Source: an uncultured Eubacteriales bacterium
GTDB taxonomy: Bacteria; Bacillota; Clostridia; Lachnospirales; CAG-274
Assembly: GCA_902495025.1 (NCBI GenBank)
Contig: CABUWB010000005.1
Span: forward strand, 1-23,062
Direction of reading: 5' to 3'
DNA length: 23,062 bases
Under the pieces are notes generated by a model. That model did not search any database. It saw only the letters and a program-made list of their open reading frames with translations, and was not told the DNA's origin. Every line of letters begins with the position of its first letter. The stretch's first letter is position 1. The translations under genes were made by a program, and so were the position numbers. This document shows positions 6,752-13,147 of the stretch, piece by piece.

Positions 6752-8836
6752 ATGAGCAGTAAAAAAAATCTGGTAATTGTTGAGTCGCCCGCAAAGGCAA
6801 AGACTCTTAAAAAATTTTTAGGCAGCAATTATAAAATTGAGGCGTCGGTAGGTCATGTAAGGGATTTGCCCAAAAGTGAGCTGGGTATTGATGTTGATAA
6901 CGACTTTGAGCCTAAGTATATAACAATAAGGGGCAAGGGCGAGCTTTTGGCAAAGCTGCGCAAGGAGGTTAAAACCGCCGATAAGGTTTACCTTGCAACT
7001 GACCCCGACCGTGAGGGTGAGGCTATAAGCTGGCACCTTATGCACGCTTTAAAGCTTGATGATAAAAAGGCAAGCAGAATTACCTTTAACGAAATTACAA
7101 AAAATGCCGTTAAAAAGAGCATTAAAGAGGCAAGAGATATTGATATGGACCTTGTTGACGCACAGCAGGCAAGGCGTGAGGTTGACCGCATTGTGGGCTA
7201 TAAAATAAGTCCCCTTTTATGGAAAAAGGTTAAAAAGGGTCTTAGTGCGGGACGTGTGCAGTCCGTTGCGCTTTCCCTTATCTGCGACAGGGAAGAGGAA
7301 ATTGAAAACTTTGTACCAAAGGAGTACTGGACTATTGACGCTGAGCTTAAATCGGGCAAAAAGACCATAAAGGCAAAGTTTTACGGCAAGGATAAGAAAA
7401 AGCTGGAGCTTGAAAGCAGGGCACAGGTTGACGAGGTGCTTGCTGCAATTGAAAAGTCCGAATTTAAGGTTGATAAGGTAAAGAGGGGCAACAGGGTTAA
7501 AAATCCTGTACCACCTTTTACAACAAGTACACTCCAGCAGGAGGCGTCAAAGCTGCTTGGCTTTGCATCACAAAAGACAATGCGTGTTGCACAGCAGCTT
7601 TACGAGGGTGTTGACATAAAGGGCGAGGGTACAGTAGGTCTTGTGTCCTATATCCGTACCGACTCTGTGCGTATTGCCGACGAGGCTTATGATGAGGTAA
7701 AGGACTTTATACTGAATAACTATGGCGAGGAATACGTTAAGGAGCGCAGACAGTATGCAACCGACAAGAGGGCGCAGGACGCTCACGAGGCTATAAGACC
7801 TACAAGCTCCAAGCGTCTGCCTGATGCTATCAAGGACAGCCTTACAAGGGAGCAGTATAAGCTCTACAAGCTGATATGGGAGAGATTTGTCGCAAGCCAG
7901 ATGCCACAGGCACAGTATACCACGCTTTCAGCGTCCATAGATGCAGGCGGCTATACATTCAGGGCAACAGGCTCACTGCTTGTATTTGACGGTTATCTCT
8001 CCGTATATAAAAAGAATGAGGAAAAAGAGGAGGAGGGCTCCATGCCAGAGGTTATGGACGGTGATGTGCTTAAGGCAGAAAGCATTACACCTCTCCAGCA
8101 CTTTACACAGCCTCCTTCAAGATACACAGAGGCAATGCTTATTAAAACCTTAGAGGAAATAGGCGTTGGCAGACCAAGTACCTATGCGCCTACAATTACA
8201 ACAATTCAGGCGAGAAATTACGTTACAAAAGAGGATAAGCTCTTTTACACAACGGAGCTTGGCGAGGTAGTAAACAGCATTATTACCAAAAATTTTGGTG
8301 CAATTATAAATACCGATTTTACAGCTGATATGGAGGCAACTCTTGATAAGGTTGAGTCGGGCGAAATAGAGTGGAAGCAGATTTTAAGGGACTTCTACCC
8401 TCTGTTAAAGGACCTTATCGACAAGGCGGAAAGCAATGTTGAAAATGTCAAGATTGAGGACGAGGTTACGGACGTAATCTGCGAGGAGTGCGGCAGAAAT
8501 ATGGTTATCAAGTACGGACGCTTTGGCAAGTTCCTTGCCTGCCCGGGCTTCCCTGATTGCCGCAACACCAAGCCGCTTTTTGAGGATACGGGTGTCAAGT
8601 GCCCTAAGTGCGGCGGCAAGGTTTATGTTAAAAAGACCAAAAAGGGCAGAAAATATTATGGCTGCGAAAACAATCCCGACTGCGACCTTATGCTCTGGAA
8701 CAGACCAACAGGCGAGGTATGCCCCGACTGCGGCAGTCCGCTTGTTGAAAAGGGTACCAAAACAAAGCGCATAACCTGCAGCAACAATGAGTGTGGCTAT
8801 TCAAAAGAAATAAAGGAAGAGGAAACTGAGGATTGA
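6752..8836 (+). CDS. topA: DNA topoisomerase I (type IA)
   Basis: 694 residues. Relaxes negative supercoils by nicking one strand through a tyrosine link. Toprim domain at the N-terminus: IVESPAKA with Glu11 and DPDREGE with Asp84, Asp86 and Glu88 for Mg. The catalytic tyrosine is Tyr300 in SYIRTDS. The C-terminal tail has three four-cysteine zinc ribbons starting at Cys577, Cys617 and Cys657, regularly spaced by 40 residues, which help bind single-stranded DNA. The open frame begins earlier (6695) and would overlap dprA by 8 nt, but the ATG at 6752 has AAGGGGGAG 6 nt upstream and gives the standard N-terminus MSSKKNLVIVESPAKAK. A TATAAT at 6710-6715 could be a -10 element but has no good -35. 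codY follows after one base. Confidence 0.97.
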   Translation: MSSKKNLVIVESPAKAKTLKKFLGSNYKIEASVGHVRDLPKSELGIDVDNDFEPKYITIRGKGELLAKLRKEVKTADKVYLATDPDREGEAISWHLMHALKLDDKKASRITFNEITKNAVKKSIKEARDIDMDLVDAQQARREVDRIVGYKISPLLWKKVKKGLSAGRVQSVALSLICDREEEIENFVPKEYWTIDAELKSGKKTIKAKFYGKDKKKLELESRAQVDEVLAAIEKSEFKVDKVKRGNRVKNPVPPFTTSTLQQEASKLLGFASQKTMRVAQQLYEGVDIKGEGTVGLVSYIRTDSVRIADEAYDEVKDFILNNYGEEYVKERRQYATDKRAQDAHEAIRPTSSKRLPDAIKDSLTREQYKLYKLIWERFVASQMPQAQYTTLSASIDAGGYTFRATGSLLVFDGYLSVYKKNEEKEEEGSMPEVMDGDVLKAESITPLQHFTQPPSRYTEAMLIKTLEEIGVGRPSTYAPTITTIQARNYVTKEDKLFYTTELGEVVNSIITKNFGAIINTDFTADMEATLDKVESGEIEWKQILRDFYPLLKDLIDKAESNVENVKIEDEVTDVICEECGRNMVIKYGRFGKFLACPGFPDCRNTKPLFEDTGVKCPKCGGKVYVKKTKKGRKYYGCENNPDCDLMLWNRPTGEVCPDCGSPLVEKGTKTKRITCSNNECGYSKEIKEEETED

Positions 8837-8837
8837 G

Positions 8838-9599
8838 ATGACTGAATACAGTGTTTTAATTCGCTCTTACAGAGATATACTGGCACAGGCGGAGGACGGC
8901 ACAGCGGCGGTTAAGGCTGCCTGCGCAAGGCTTGGTGCCGCTTTGCCTGCGTCTGTGCTTGTTGTTGATGCGCAGGGCAGTATTGCCGCAGATGAAAGGC
9001 TTGAAAAATTTAATCCCTTTGAGAGGGGAGAGGGCGAAAGGCTTGACGGTGTGCTTGCAGACAGCCTTGCGGATATGCACGATGACCTTGTTAATATAAG
9101 CATGGACGCCCTGCCTGTCAGAACGGCGGCTAAAAATGATATTAAGCGCTATTTTACCTGCATATTTCCGTTAAATGTGCTTGGCAGGCGTGCGGGCAGC
9201 CTTATAGTTTACCGCAGCACCGCCTTTGATGAGGAGCAGCTGCAGCTTTGTGCCGCTGTTTCGTGTCTTGCGGCACTTGTTATGGGTGCTATGGACAATG
9301 AAAAATGTATAGATGAGCAGCGCAAAAGGGAGGCTGTCAGGGTTGTTACCGAGTCGCTTTCCTACTCCGAGCTTATGGTGGCAGGCATAGTGCTGCGTGA
9401 GCTTGGCGGCGGTGAGGGTATTATTGTGGCAAGCCGTATTGCCGATAAGGAGGGCATTACACGCTCTGTAATCGTAAATGCAATACGCAAGCTCGAAAGT
9501 GCGGGTGTGCTTGAATCACGCTCGCTTGGCATGAAGGGTACATATATTAAGGTGCTTAATGAATATTTTATAGGCGAAATTTCAAAAATAACGGAATAG
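8838..9599 (+). CDS. codY: GTP-sensing global repressor CodY
   Basis: 253 residues. CodY binds branched-chain amino acids and GTP and represses amino-acid uptake and biosynthesis and stationary-phase genes when nutrients are rich. The N-terminal GAF domain (about 1-160) contains RLEKFNPFERGEGERLDGVLADSL-type family sequence. The C-terminal winged helix begins near Ala198 with ASRIADKEGITRSVIV, then LESAGVLESRSLGMKGTY, which is nearly invariant in CodY and makes the call secure. Normal length. The ATG lies one base after the topA stop, so the two are translated from one transcript. Immediately downstream is a 14/15 match to the CodY-binding consensus (9609-9623). Confidence 0.97.
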   Translation: MTEYSVLIRSYRDILAQAEDGTAAVKAACARLGAALPASVLVVDAQGSIAADERLEKFNPFERGEGERLDGVLADSLADMHDDLVNISMDALPVRTAAKNDIKRYFTCIFPLNVLGRRAGSLIVYRSTAFDEEQLQLCAAVSCLAALVMGAMDNEKCIDEQRKREAVRVVTESLSYSELMVAGIVLRELGGGEGIIVASRIADKEGITRSVIVNAIRKLESAGVLESRSLGMKGTYIKVLNEYFIGEISKITE

Positions 9600-9602
9600 G
9601 TA

Positions 9603-9631
9603 TTGAAAAATTGTCAGAAAATTGATAACAT
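9603..9631 (+). promoter_or_regulatory. Possible promoter for the DUF402-radC-pspC operon
   Basis: TTGAAA (9603-9608), 17-bp spacer, TAACAT (9626-9631) with TGA before the -10. Matches are 5/6 and 4/6 plus the extended TG. Caution: transcription would start near 9638, almost on top of the ribosome binding site AGAGGTG (9637-9643), so the leader would be very short. Read-through from codY is an alternative. Confidence 0.4.
9609..9623 (+). promoter_or_regulatory. CodY box
   Basis: AATTGTCAGAAAATT matches the established CodY consensus AATTTTCWGAAAATT at 14 of 15 positions (only the fifth base differs). It starts 10 bp after the codY stop codon and fills the spacer of the possible promoter for the DUF402 gene. 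Repression by occlusion of that promoter, or a roadblock to transcription leaving codY, are both plausible. Confidence 0.65.
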
Positions 9632-9650
9632 AATACAGAGGTGCAAAATT

Positions 9651-10127
9651 ATGGATAAAAATAAGGTCAGACTTTACAGAAGACGTTTTATACCCGACGA
9701 AAAAATTTTGCTGAAAGATGATATTATTGTAAGCCTTGATGAGGAAAGGCTTGTTACTAAATGGAATGTGCTTACCAAAAGACATGACTTTTCGCATGGT
9801 ACAAGCTGTTACTTTTTTAAGGAGGGCTGGAAGATAAGCCGCTTTCTTGATGATAATGACAGCCTTGTTTACTGGTACTGCGACATTATCGAGCCGCAGT
9901 ATGATAAGGAGGAAAACTCCTACACGCTTAACGACCTGCTTATTGACGTAATCATTTACCCCGACGGCAGGGTTGAGGTGGTTGACGTTGATGAGGCGGC
10001 TCTGGCGCTTGAAAAGGACATTATACCAAGTGAGCTTGTAATTAAGGCTCTTTACAGGCTTGATAAGCTGCTTAAGGTTATTTACGGCGGCGGCTTTGAG
10101 GCTTACTGCTCCTTTGCGGAGGTTTAA
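9651..10127 (+). CDS. DUF402 family protein
   Basis: 158 residues, matching the DUF402 fold: a compact beta-barrel with acidic pocket residues. The recognisable section is YWYCDIIEPQYD followed by YTLNDLLIDVIIYPDGRVEVVDVDE, whose conserved Asp/Glu residues resemble the family's metal or phosphate site. Some DUF402 proteins are nucleoside di/triphosphatases (Ntdp) and others are fused to RNA-binding domains; this one is stand-alone and I do not assign an activity. The frame is open from a TTG at 9603, but the ATG at 9651 has AGAGGTG 7 nt upstream and is preferred. Its stop overlaps the start of the radC-type gene (TAATG), so translation is coupled. Confidence 0.75.
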   Translation: MDKNKVRLYRRRFIPDEKILLKDDIIVSLDEERLVTKWNVLTKRHDFSHGTSCYFFKEGWKISRFLDDNDSLVYWYCDIIEPQYDKEENSYTLNDLLIDVIIYPDGRVEVVDVDEAALALEKDIIPSELVIKALYRLDKLLKVIYGGGFEAYCSFAEV

Positions 10128-10831
10128 TGCCTATGGATAATAAGGAAAGCATACATAAGGGACATCGTGAGCGTATGCGCCGCAGGTTTATACAAGACGG
10201 CAGCTTTGACAATTTCCAGTATCACGAAATCCTAGAGATTATACTTTATTATTCCGTAAAAAGGGCTGATACAAATGCCCTTGCACATAAAATGCTTGAC
10301 AGCTTCGGCTCATTTCACGCACTGCTTAATGCATCGGTGCATGAGATTATGTCAACCTGCAACGTAAGTGAAAATACGGCATTTCTGATAACCATGATTC
10401 CGCACATTGCAAAGCGGTATATGGACAGTATGAATGAGGATAACCATATCATCAACTCAAAAAATGACGCTTTTAAGCTGCTAAAGCCAATGGTTTTGGG
10501 CGAAAGCAAGGAGAGGTTTTTCCTTATCTGTCTTGATGCGGCACACAGGGTGCTTAAAATTGAGCGTATGGAGCAGGGTTCGGTAAACCATACGGGCATA
10601 AGGCTTGAAAGGCTTATTGAGCTGCTTATAAAGCATAGGGCAGTTTTTGCAATTGTTGCGCATAACCACCCTGGCAGAACGATGAAACCGTCTGCTGATG
10701 ATATTGCGGCAACAAAAAGAATACAGATGGCTTTTGAAATGATAAATGTAGTTCTGCTTGACCACATTATTCTCTGCGGAGATGACTGTTTCAGCTTTGC
10801 GCAGAACAGAATGTGCTCTTTGCAGTATTAA
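10127..10831 (+). CDS. RadC family JAB/MPN-domain protein
   Basis: 234 residues, RadC/UPF0758 family. N-terminal helix-hairpin-helix-like region (HKGHRERMRRRF, YHEILEIILYYSVKRADTNALAHKML, FGSFHALLNASVHE) followed by a JAB1/MPN metal-binding domain with HNHPG...PSADD, where the two His, the Ser and the Asp of the JAMM motif are in place, and a Glu in RMEQGSVNHTG. The name RadC is historical: a repair role is not supported, and some members are considered DNA-associated metalloenzymes of unknown reaction. The ATG at 10127 overlaps the previous stop by one base with GGAGG only 4 nt away; a second ATG at 10133 has 10 nt spacing, so the true start may be two codons later. Cotranscribed with the DUF402 and pspC genes. 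Confidence 0.9.
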   Translation: MPMDNKESIHKGHRERMRRRFIQDGSFDNFQYHEILEIILYYSVKRADTNALAHKMLDSFGSFHALLNASVHEIMSTCNVSENTAFLITMIPHIAKRYMDSMNEDNHIINSKNDAFKLLKPMVLGESKERFFLICLDAAHRVLKIERMEQGSVNHTGIRLERLIELLIKHRAVFAIVAHNHPGRTMKPSADDIAATKRIQMAFEMINVVLLDHIILCGDDCFSFAQNRMCSLQY

Positions 10832-10849
10832 AAATAAGGAGGGTTATTT

Positions 10850-11047
10850 ATGAAAAGACTTGTAAGGGTAAAGGACGGTAAGCTTGCGGGAGTATGCGGC
10901 GGTATTGCGCAGTATCTGGGTATTGACCCCACAATGATTAGGCTTATATGGGCTATCGGTACTCTGCTGACAGGCTGCTTTTTAGGTACTGTGGCGTACA
11001 TTATCTGTGCACTGGTTATCCCCAAGGACGACGATATAATTGATTAA
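10850..11047 (+). CDS. PspC domain membrane protein
   Basis: 65-residue stand-alone PspC domain. It begins KRLVRVKDGKLAGVCGGIAQYLGIDPTMIRLIW, the classic PspC signature, followed by one strong hydrophobic segment (about residues 30-57, interrupted by Gly/Thr) and a charged tail PKDDDIID. PspC proteins sit in the membrane and take part in envelope-stress sensing in several bacteria; single-domain short versions like this are common in Clostridia and mostly uncharacterised. ATG start with AAGGAGGG about 7 nt upstream. No pspA or liaFSR genes are near. The stop codon lies inside the left end of the palindrome at 11043-11210. Confidence 0.9.
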   Translation: MKRLVRVKDGKLAGVCGGIAQYLGIDPTMIRLIWAIGTLLTGCFLGTVAYIICALVIPKDDDIID

Positions 11048-11210
11048 GGAACCTCTGCTTAATTAATCCTTTACAGCTTTGGCTTAAATTTCATATAGCT
11101 GCTTCAAATTCCCTTGACGAAGCGCCTACGGCTTCGCCTGCGGTAATTTTCATTGCTCTACGAAATTTAATCTCAAACCTGTTTTAGTGAATTAATCAGA
11201 GTTTCCTAAT
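11043..11210. repeat. 168-bp imperfect palindrome (MITE-like or long hairpin element)
   Basis: The two halves of this stretch are inverted copies along nearly their full length. Matching blocks from the ends inward include AGGAA-CTCTG-TTAATT (left 11048 on, right ending near 11206), ACAG-TTTG, TTAAATTTC-TA-AGC against its complement near 11150-11170, AAATT-CC, and a central CGAAGC/GCTTCG hairpin around 11119-11138. Roughly three quarters of the paired positions match over about 80 bp arms. It encodes nothing and has no T-run, so it is not an ordinary terminator. It separates pspC from glyS and overlaps the pspC stop codon. Target-site duplication is not clear. Whether it is a repeated mobile element needs other loci. 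Confidence 0.7.
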
Positions 11211-11234
11211 ACATTTTTAGGAGGATATATTAAA

Positions 11235-12617
11235 ATGGAAAAGACAATGGATAAGATTGTGGCTTTGGCTAAGGCAAGAGGCTTTGTATACCCAGGCTCG
11301 GAGATTTACGGCGGTCTTGCCAACACATGGGATTACGGTCCTTTGGGTGTTGAGCTTAAGAACAATGTTAAAAAGGCTTGGTGGAAAAAGTTTGTGCAGG
11401 AGAGCCCTTATAATGTAGGTGTTGACTGTGCAATACTTATGAATCCCGAGGTTTGGGTTGCCAGCGGTCATGTAGGCGGCTTTAACGACCCTCTTATGGA
11501 CTGTAAGGAGTGTCATGAGCGTTTCAGAGCCGACAATATTATTGAGGACTATAACAAGGCTAACGGTATTGAGGGCAATGCCGACGGCTGGACAAACGAG
11601 CAGATGAAGGCTTATATTGAGGAGAAGAATATCCCATGTCCAAGCTGCGGTGAGCATAATTTTACTGATATAAGACAGTTTAACCTTATGTTCAAGACCC
11701 ATGCAGGCGTAACCGAGGATGCTAAAAACGTTGTTTATATGCGCCCCGAAACTGCACAGGGTATCTTTGTAAACTTTAAAAATGTACAGAGAACTACAAG
11801 AAGAAAAATTCCTTTCGGTATCGGTCAGATTGGTAAGTCGTTCAGAAACGAGATTACCCCCGGTAACTTTACTTTCAGAACAAGAGAGTTTGAGCAGATG
11901 GAGCTTGAATTTTTCTGCAAGCCTGGTACTGAGATGGAGTGGTTCTCATACTGGAAGGACTACTGCAAAAACTGGCTTTTAAGCCTTAATATTGATGAAA
12001 AGAATATCGTAATGCGTGACCATGACCCTGCTGAGCTTGCACATTACAGCAACGCTACTACCGATATTGAGTTTATGTTCCCATTCGGTAAGGGTGAGCT
12101 TTGGGGTATTGCCTCAAGAACAGACTTTGACCTTAAGGCACATGCAACACACTCTGGCGAAAATATGGAGTATTTTGATGCAACAACTAATGAAAAGTAC
12201 GTTCCATACTGTATTGAGCCATCACTTGGTGCCGACAGAGTTACACTTGCTTTCCTCTGTGAGGCTTATGATGAGGAGGAGCTTGAGGGCGGCGATGTAA
12301 GAACAGTGCTTCATTTCCACCCTGCACTTGCACCTGTTAAGGCGGCAGTGCTGCCTCTTTCCAAAAAGCTTAACGAGCCTGCACTGGAGGTTTATAACGA
12401 GCTTTGTAAGTACTTCAGCGTTGAGTTTGACGATGCACAGAGTATTGGTAAGCGTTACCGCCGTCAGGACGAGATTGGTACACCTGTTTGTATTACCTAC
12501 GACTTTGACTCCGCAGAGGACGGCTGCGTAACCGTACGTGACAGAGATACCATGGAGCAGGAAAGAATTAAGATTGCTGATTTGAAGGATTATATTCAGA
12601 ACAAGATTGAGTTTTAA
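11235..12617 (+). CDS. glyS: Glycyl-tRNA synthetase (single-chain alpha2 type)
   Basis: 460 residues, class II synthetase that charges tRNA-Gly. This is the homodimeric archaeal/eukaryal-like form, not the alpha2beta2 GlyQ/GlyS pair. Seen: YGGLANTWDYGPLGVELKNN at the N-terminus; a zinc-type pair CKECH (near residue 90) and CPSCG (near 135); RPETAQGIFVNF; motif 2 IGKSFRNEITPGNF and RTREFEQMELEFF; motif 3 GADRVTLAFL; and the C-terminal anticodon-binding domain (LAPVKAAVLPLSKK to GTPVCITYD). Length is normal. Start has AGGAGG 10 nt upstream. A T-box leader, frequent before Firmicutes synthetase genes, was looked for and not seen; the upstream gap is the palindrome instead. No clear promoter was found, so it may be read through from pspC or use a poor promoter. 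A terminator follows. The symbol is sometimes given as glyQS. Confidence 0.96.
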   Translation: MEKTMDKIVALAKARGFVYPGSEIYGGLANTWDYGPLGVELKNNVKKAWWKKFVQESPYNVGVDCAILMNPEVWVASGHVGGFNDPLMDCKECHERFRADNIIEDYNKANGIEGNADGWTNEQMKAYIEEKNIPCPSCGEHNFTDIRQFNLMFKTHAGVTEDAKNVVYMRPETAQGIFVNFKNVQRTTRRKIPFGIGQIGKSFRNEITPGNFTFRTREFEQMELEFFCKPGTEMEWFSYWKDYCKNWLLSLNIDEKNIVMRDHDPAELAHYSNATTDIEFMFPFGKGELWGIASRTDFDLKAHATHSGENMEYFDATTNEKYVPYCIEPSLGADRVTLAFLCEAYDEEELEGGDVRTVLHFHPALAPVKAAVLPLSKKLNEPALEVYNELCKYFSVEFDDAQSIGKRYRRQDEIGTPVCITYDFDSAEDGCVTVRDRDTMEQERIKIADLKDYIQNKIEF

Positions 12618-12626
12618 TTGGATTTT

Positions 12627-12660
12627 GGGCGGGTTTACACTCGCCCATTTATTTCTTTTT
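12627..12660 (+). terminator. Rho-independent terminator after glyS
   Basis: GGGCGGGT/ACTCGCCC stem (one G-T pair) with loop TTAC, 12627-12646, followed by a T-rich tail (ATTTATTTCTTTTT). Confidence 0.8.
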
Positions 12661-12690
12661 ATAAAAAATAAAATTTTTTGAAAAAAGTTG

Positions 12691-12719
12691 TTGACAAAGT
12701 AAAAAATTAATGGTAATAT
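12691..12719 (+). promoter_or_regulatory. Strong SigA promoter of tRNA-Lys
   Basis: Consensus TTGACA (12691-12696), 17 bp, TAATAT (12714-12719) with TGG before the -10. This is the best -35 box in the window and fits a stable-RNA promoter. Transcription should start near 12726. Confidence 0.85.
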
Positions 12720-12730
12720 ATTTCTTGCGT

Positions 12731-12768
12731 TGAGCGACAGGGGCACCGCAAAGGTGCTTGAAAGCTCA
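12731..12768 (+). other. Structured 5' leader of the tRNA-Lys transcript
   Basis: Outer stem TGAGC (12731-12735)/GCTCA (12764-12768) encloses an inner hairpin GCACC (12743-12747), loop GCAAA, GGTGC (12753-12757). It lies between the promoter and the tRNA and would be removed by RNase P. Confidence 0.45.
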
Positions 12769-12779
12769 CATCAATATAT

Positions 12780-12852
12780 GCGCGACTAGCTCAGTTGGTA
12801 GAGCAGGTGACTCTTAATCACAAGGTCCGGGGTTCGAGCCCCCGGTCGCGCA
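12780..12852 (+). tRNA. tRNA-Lys (anticodon CTT)
   Basis: 73-nt cloverleaf. Acceptor stem GCGCGAC/GTCGCGC with discriminator A; D arm GCTC-AGTTGGTA-GAGC; anticodon loop CTCTTAA with anticodon CTT, reading AAG lysine codons; variable region AGGTC; T arm CGGGG-TTCGAGC-CCCCG. The anticodon stem GGTGA/TCACA has a G-A at its first pair. CCA is not encoded (TTG follows), so the ends must be added by the CCA enzyme. It has its own promoter and terminator, a single-tRNA unit between glyS and the AlbA_2-type gene. Confidence 0.97.
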
Positions 12853-12863
12853 TTGAGAAAAGG

Positions 12864-12893
12864 CGGGTTTGCTATTGCGGACTCGTTTTTTTG
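12864..12893 (+). terminator. Rho-independent terminator after tRNA-Lys
   Basis: Stem CGGGTTTGC/GCGGACTCG with loop TATT and three G-T pairs (12864-12885), followed by seven Ts. Confidence 0.75.
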
Positions 12894-12902
12894 TTGTTAA
12901 AA

Positions 12903-13070
12903 TTAGAAGAAAAAATAAATGAAAATTAGAAGAATTTTCTTCTAAAATTCAAATTAGAAGAATTTTAAACGGAAAATTAGAAGAATTTTCTTCTAAAATC
13001 TAATTTATGCGAAAAAAATTGTCGAAAATTAGAAGAATTTTATGCGAAAATTAAAAGAAAATTCTTGTAA
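12903..13070. repeat. Array of AGAAGAA half-sites and palindromes, probable operator cluster
   Basis: Six copies of a TTAGAAGAA-type motif. Three are full inverted repeats, TTAGAAGAA-TT-TTCTTCTAA at 12926-12945 and 12977-12996, and the degenerate TTAAAAGAA-AA-TTCTTGTAA at 13051-13070; three are half-sites at 12903, 12954 and 13029. Each half-site stands 22-23 bp before a palindrome, so the array is three copies of one half-plus-full unit: the first two start 51 bp apart, the third 75 bp further. The last palindrome contains the -35 box of the next promoter. The rest of the gap between the tRNA terminator and the gene at 13148 is A/T-rich filler without an open frame I would support. Confidence 0.75.
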
Positions 13071-13093
13071 AATTTCTCGTAAAGTCGTATAAT
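13065..13093 (+). promoter_or_regulatory. Promoter of the AlbA_2/GHKL gene, -35 inside the last palindrome
   Basis: TTGTAA (13065-13070), 17 bp, TATAAT (13088-13093). The -35 hexamer is the right end of the third palindrome, where the other copies read TTCTAA; a protein bound there would block RNA polymerase. Confidence 0.65.
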
Positions 13094-13147
13094 TTTATTG
13101 TAGATGTTATTTTGTATGACTTCATTTAATCGCAGGGAGGTTTTTTC

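Noticed and set aside
11048..11234. T-box leader before glyS
   Set aside because: No T-box consensus sequence (AGGGTGGNACCGCG-like) and no terminator/antiterminator pair with a T-run; the stretch is the palindrome instead.
12672..12686. CodY-like box in the A/T-rich stretch before the tRNA-Lys promoter
   Set aside because: 12 of 15 matches, produced by runs of T and A that occur often in this gap; no functional hint.
12780..12852. tRNA-Lys as an integration site for a mobile element
   Set aside because: No copy of the tRNA 3' end was found further downstream and no integrase is present; the following gene has base and codon use similar to its neighbours.
12899..13070. CRISPR or type III toxin-antitoxin (ToxIN) repeat array
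   Set aside because: The repeated core is only about 9-20 bp, the spacing is irregular in the last unit, the gaps are short A/T filler and no cas or toxN-type gene is next to it. The layout fits an operator cluster better.
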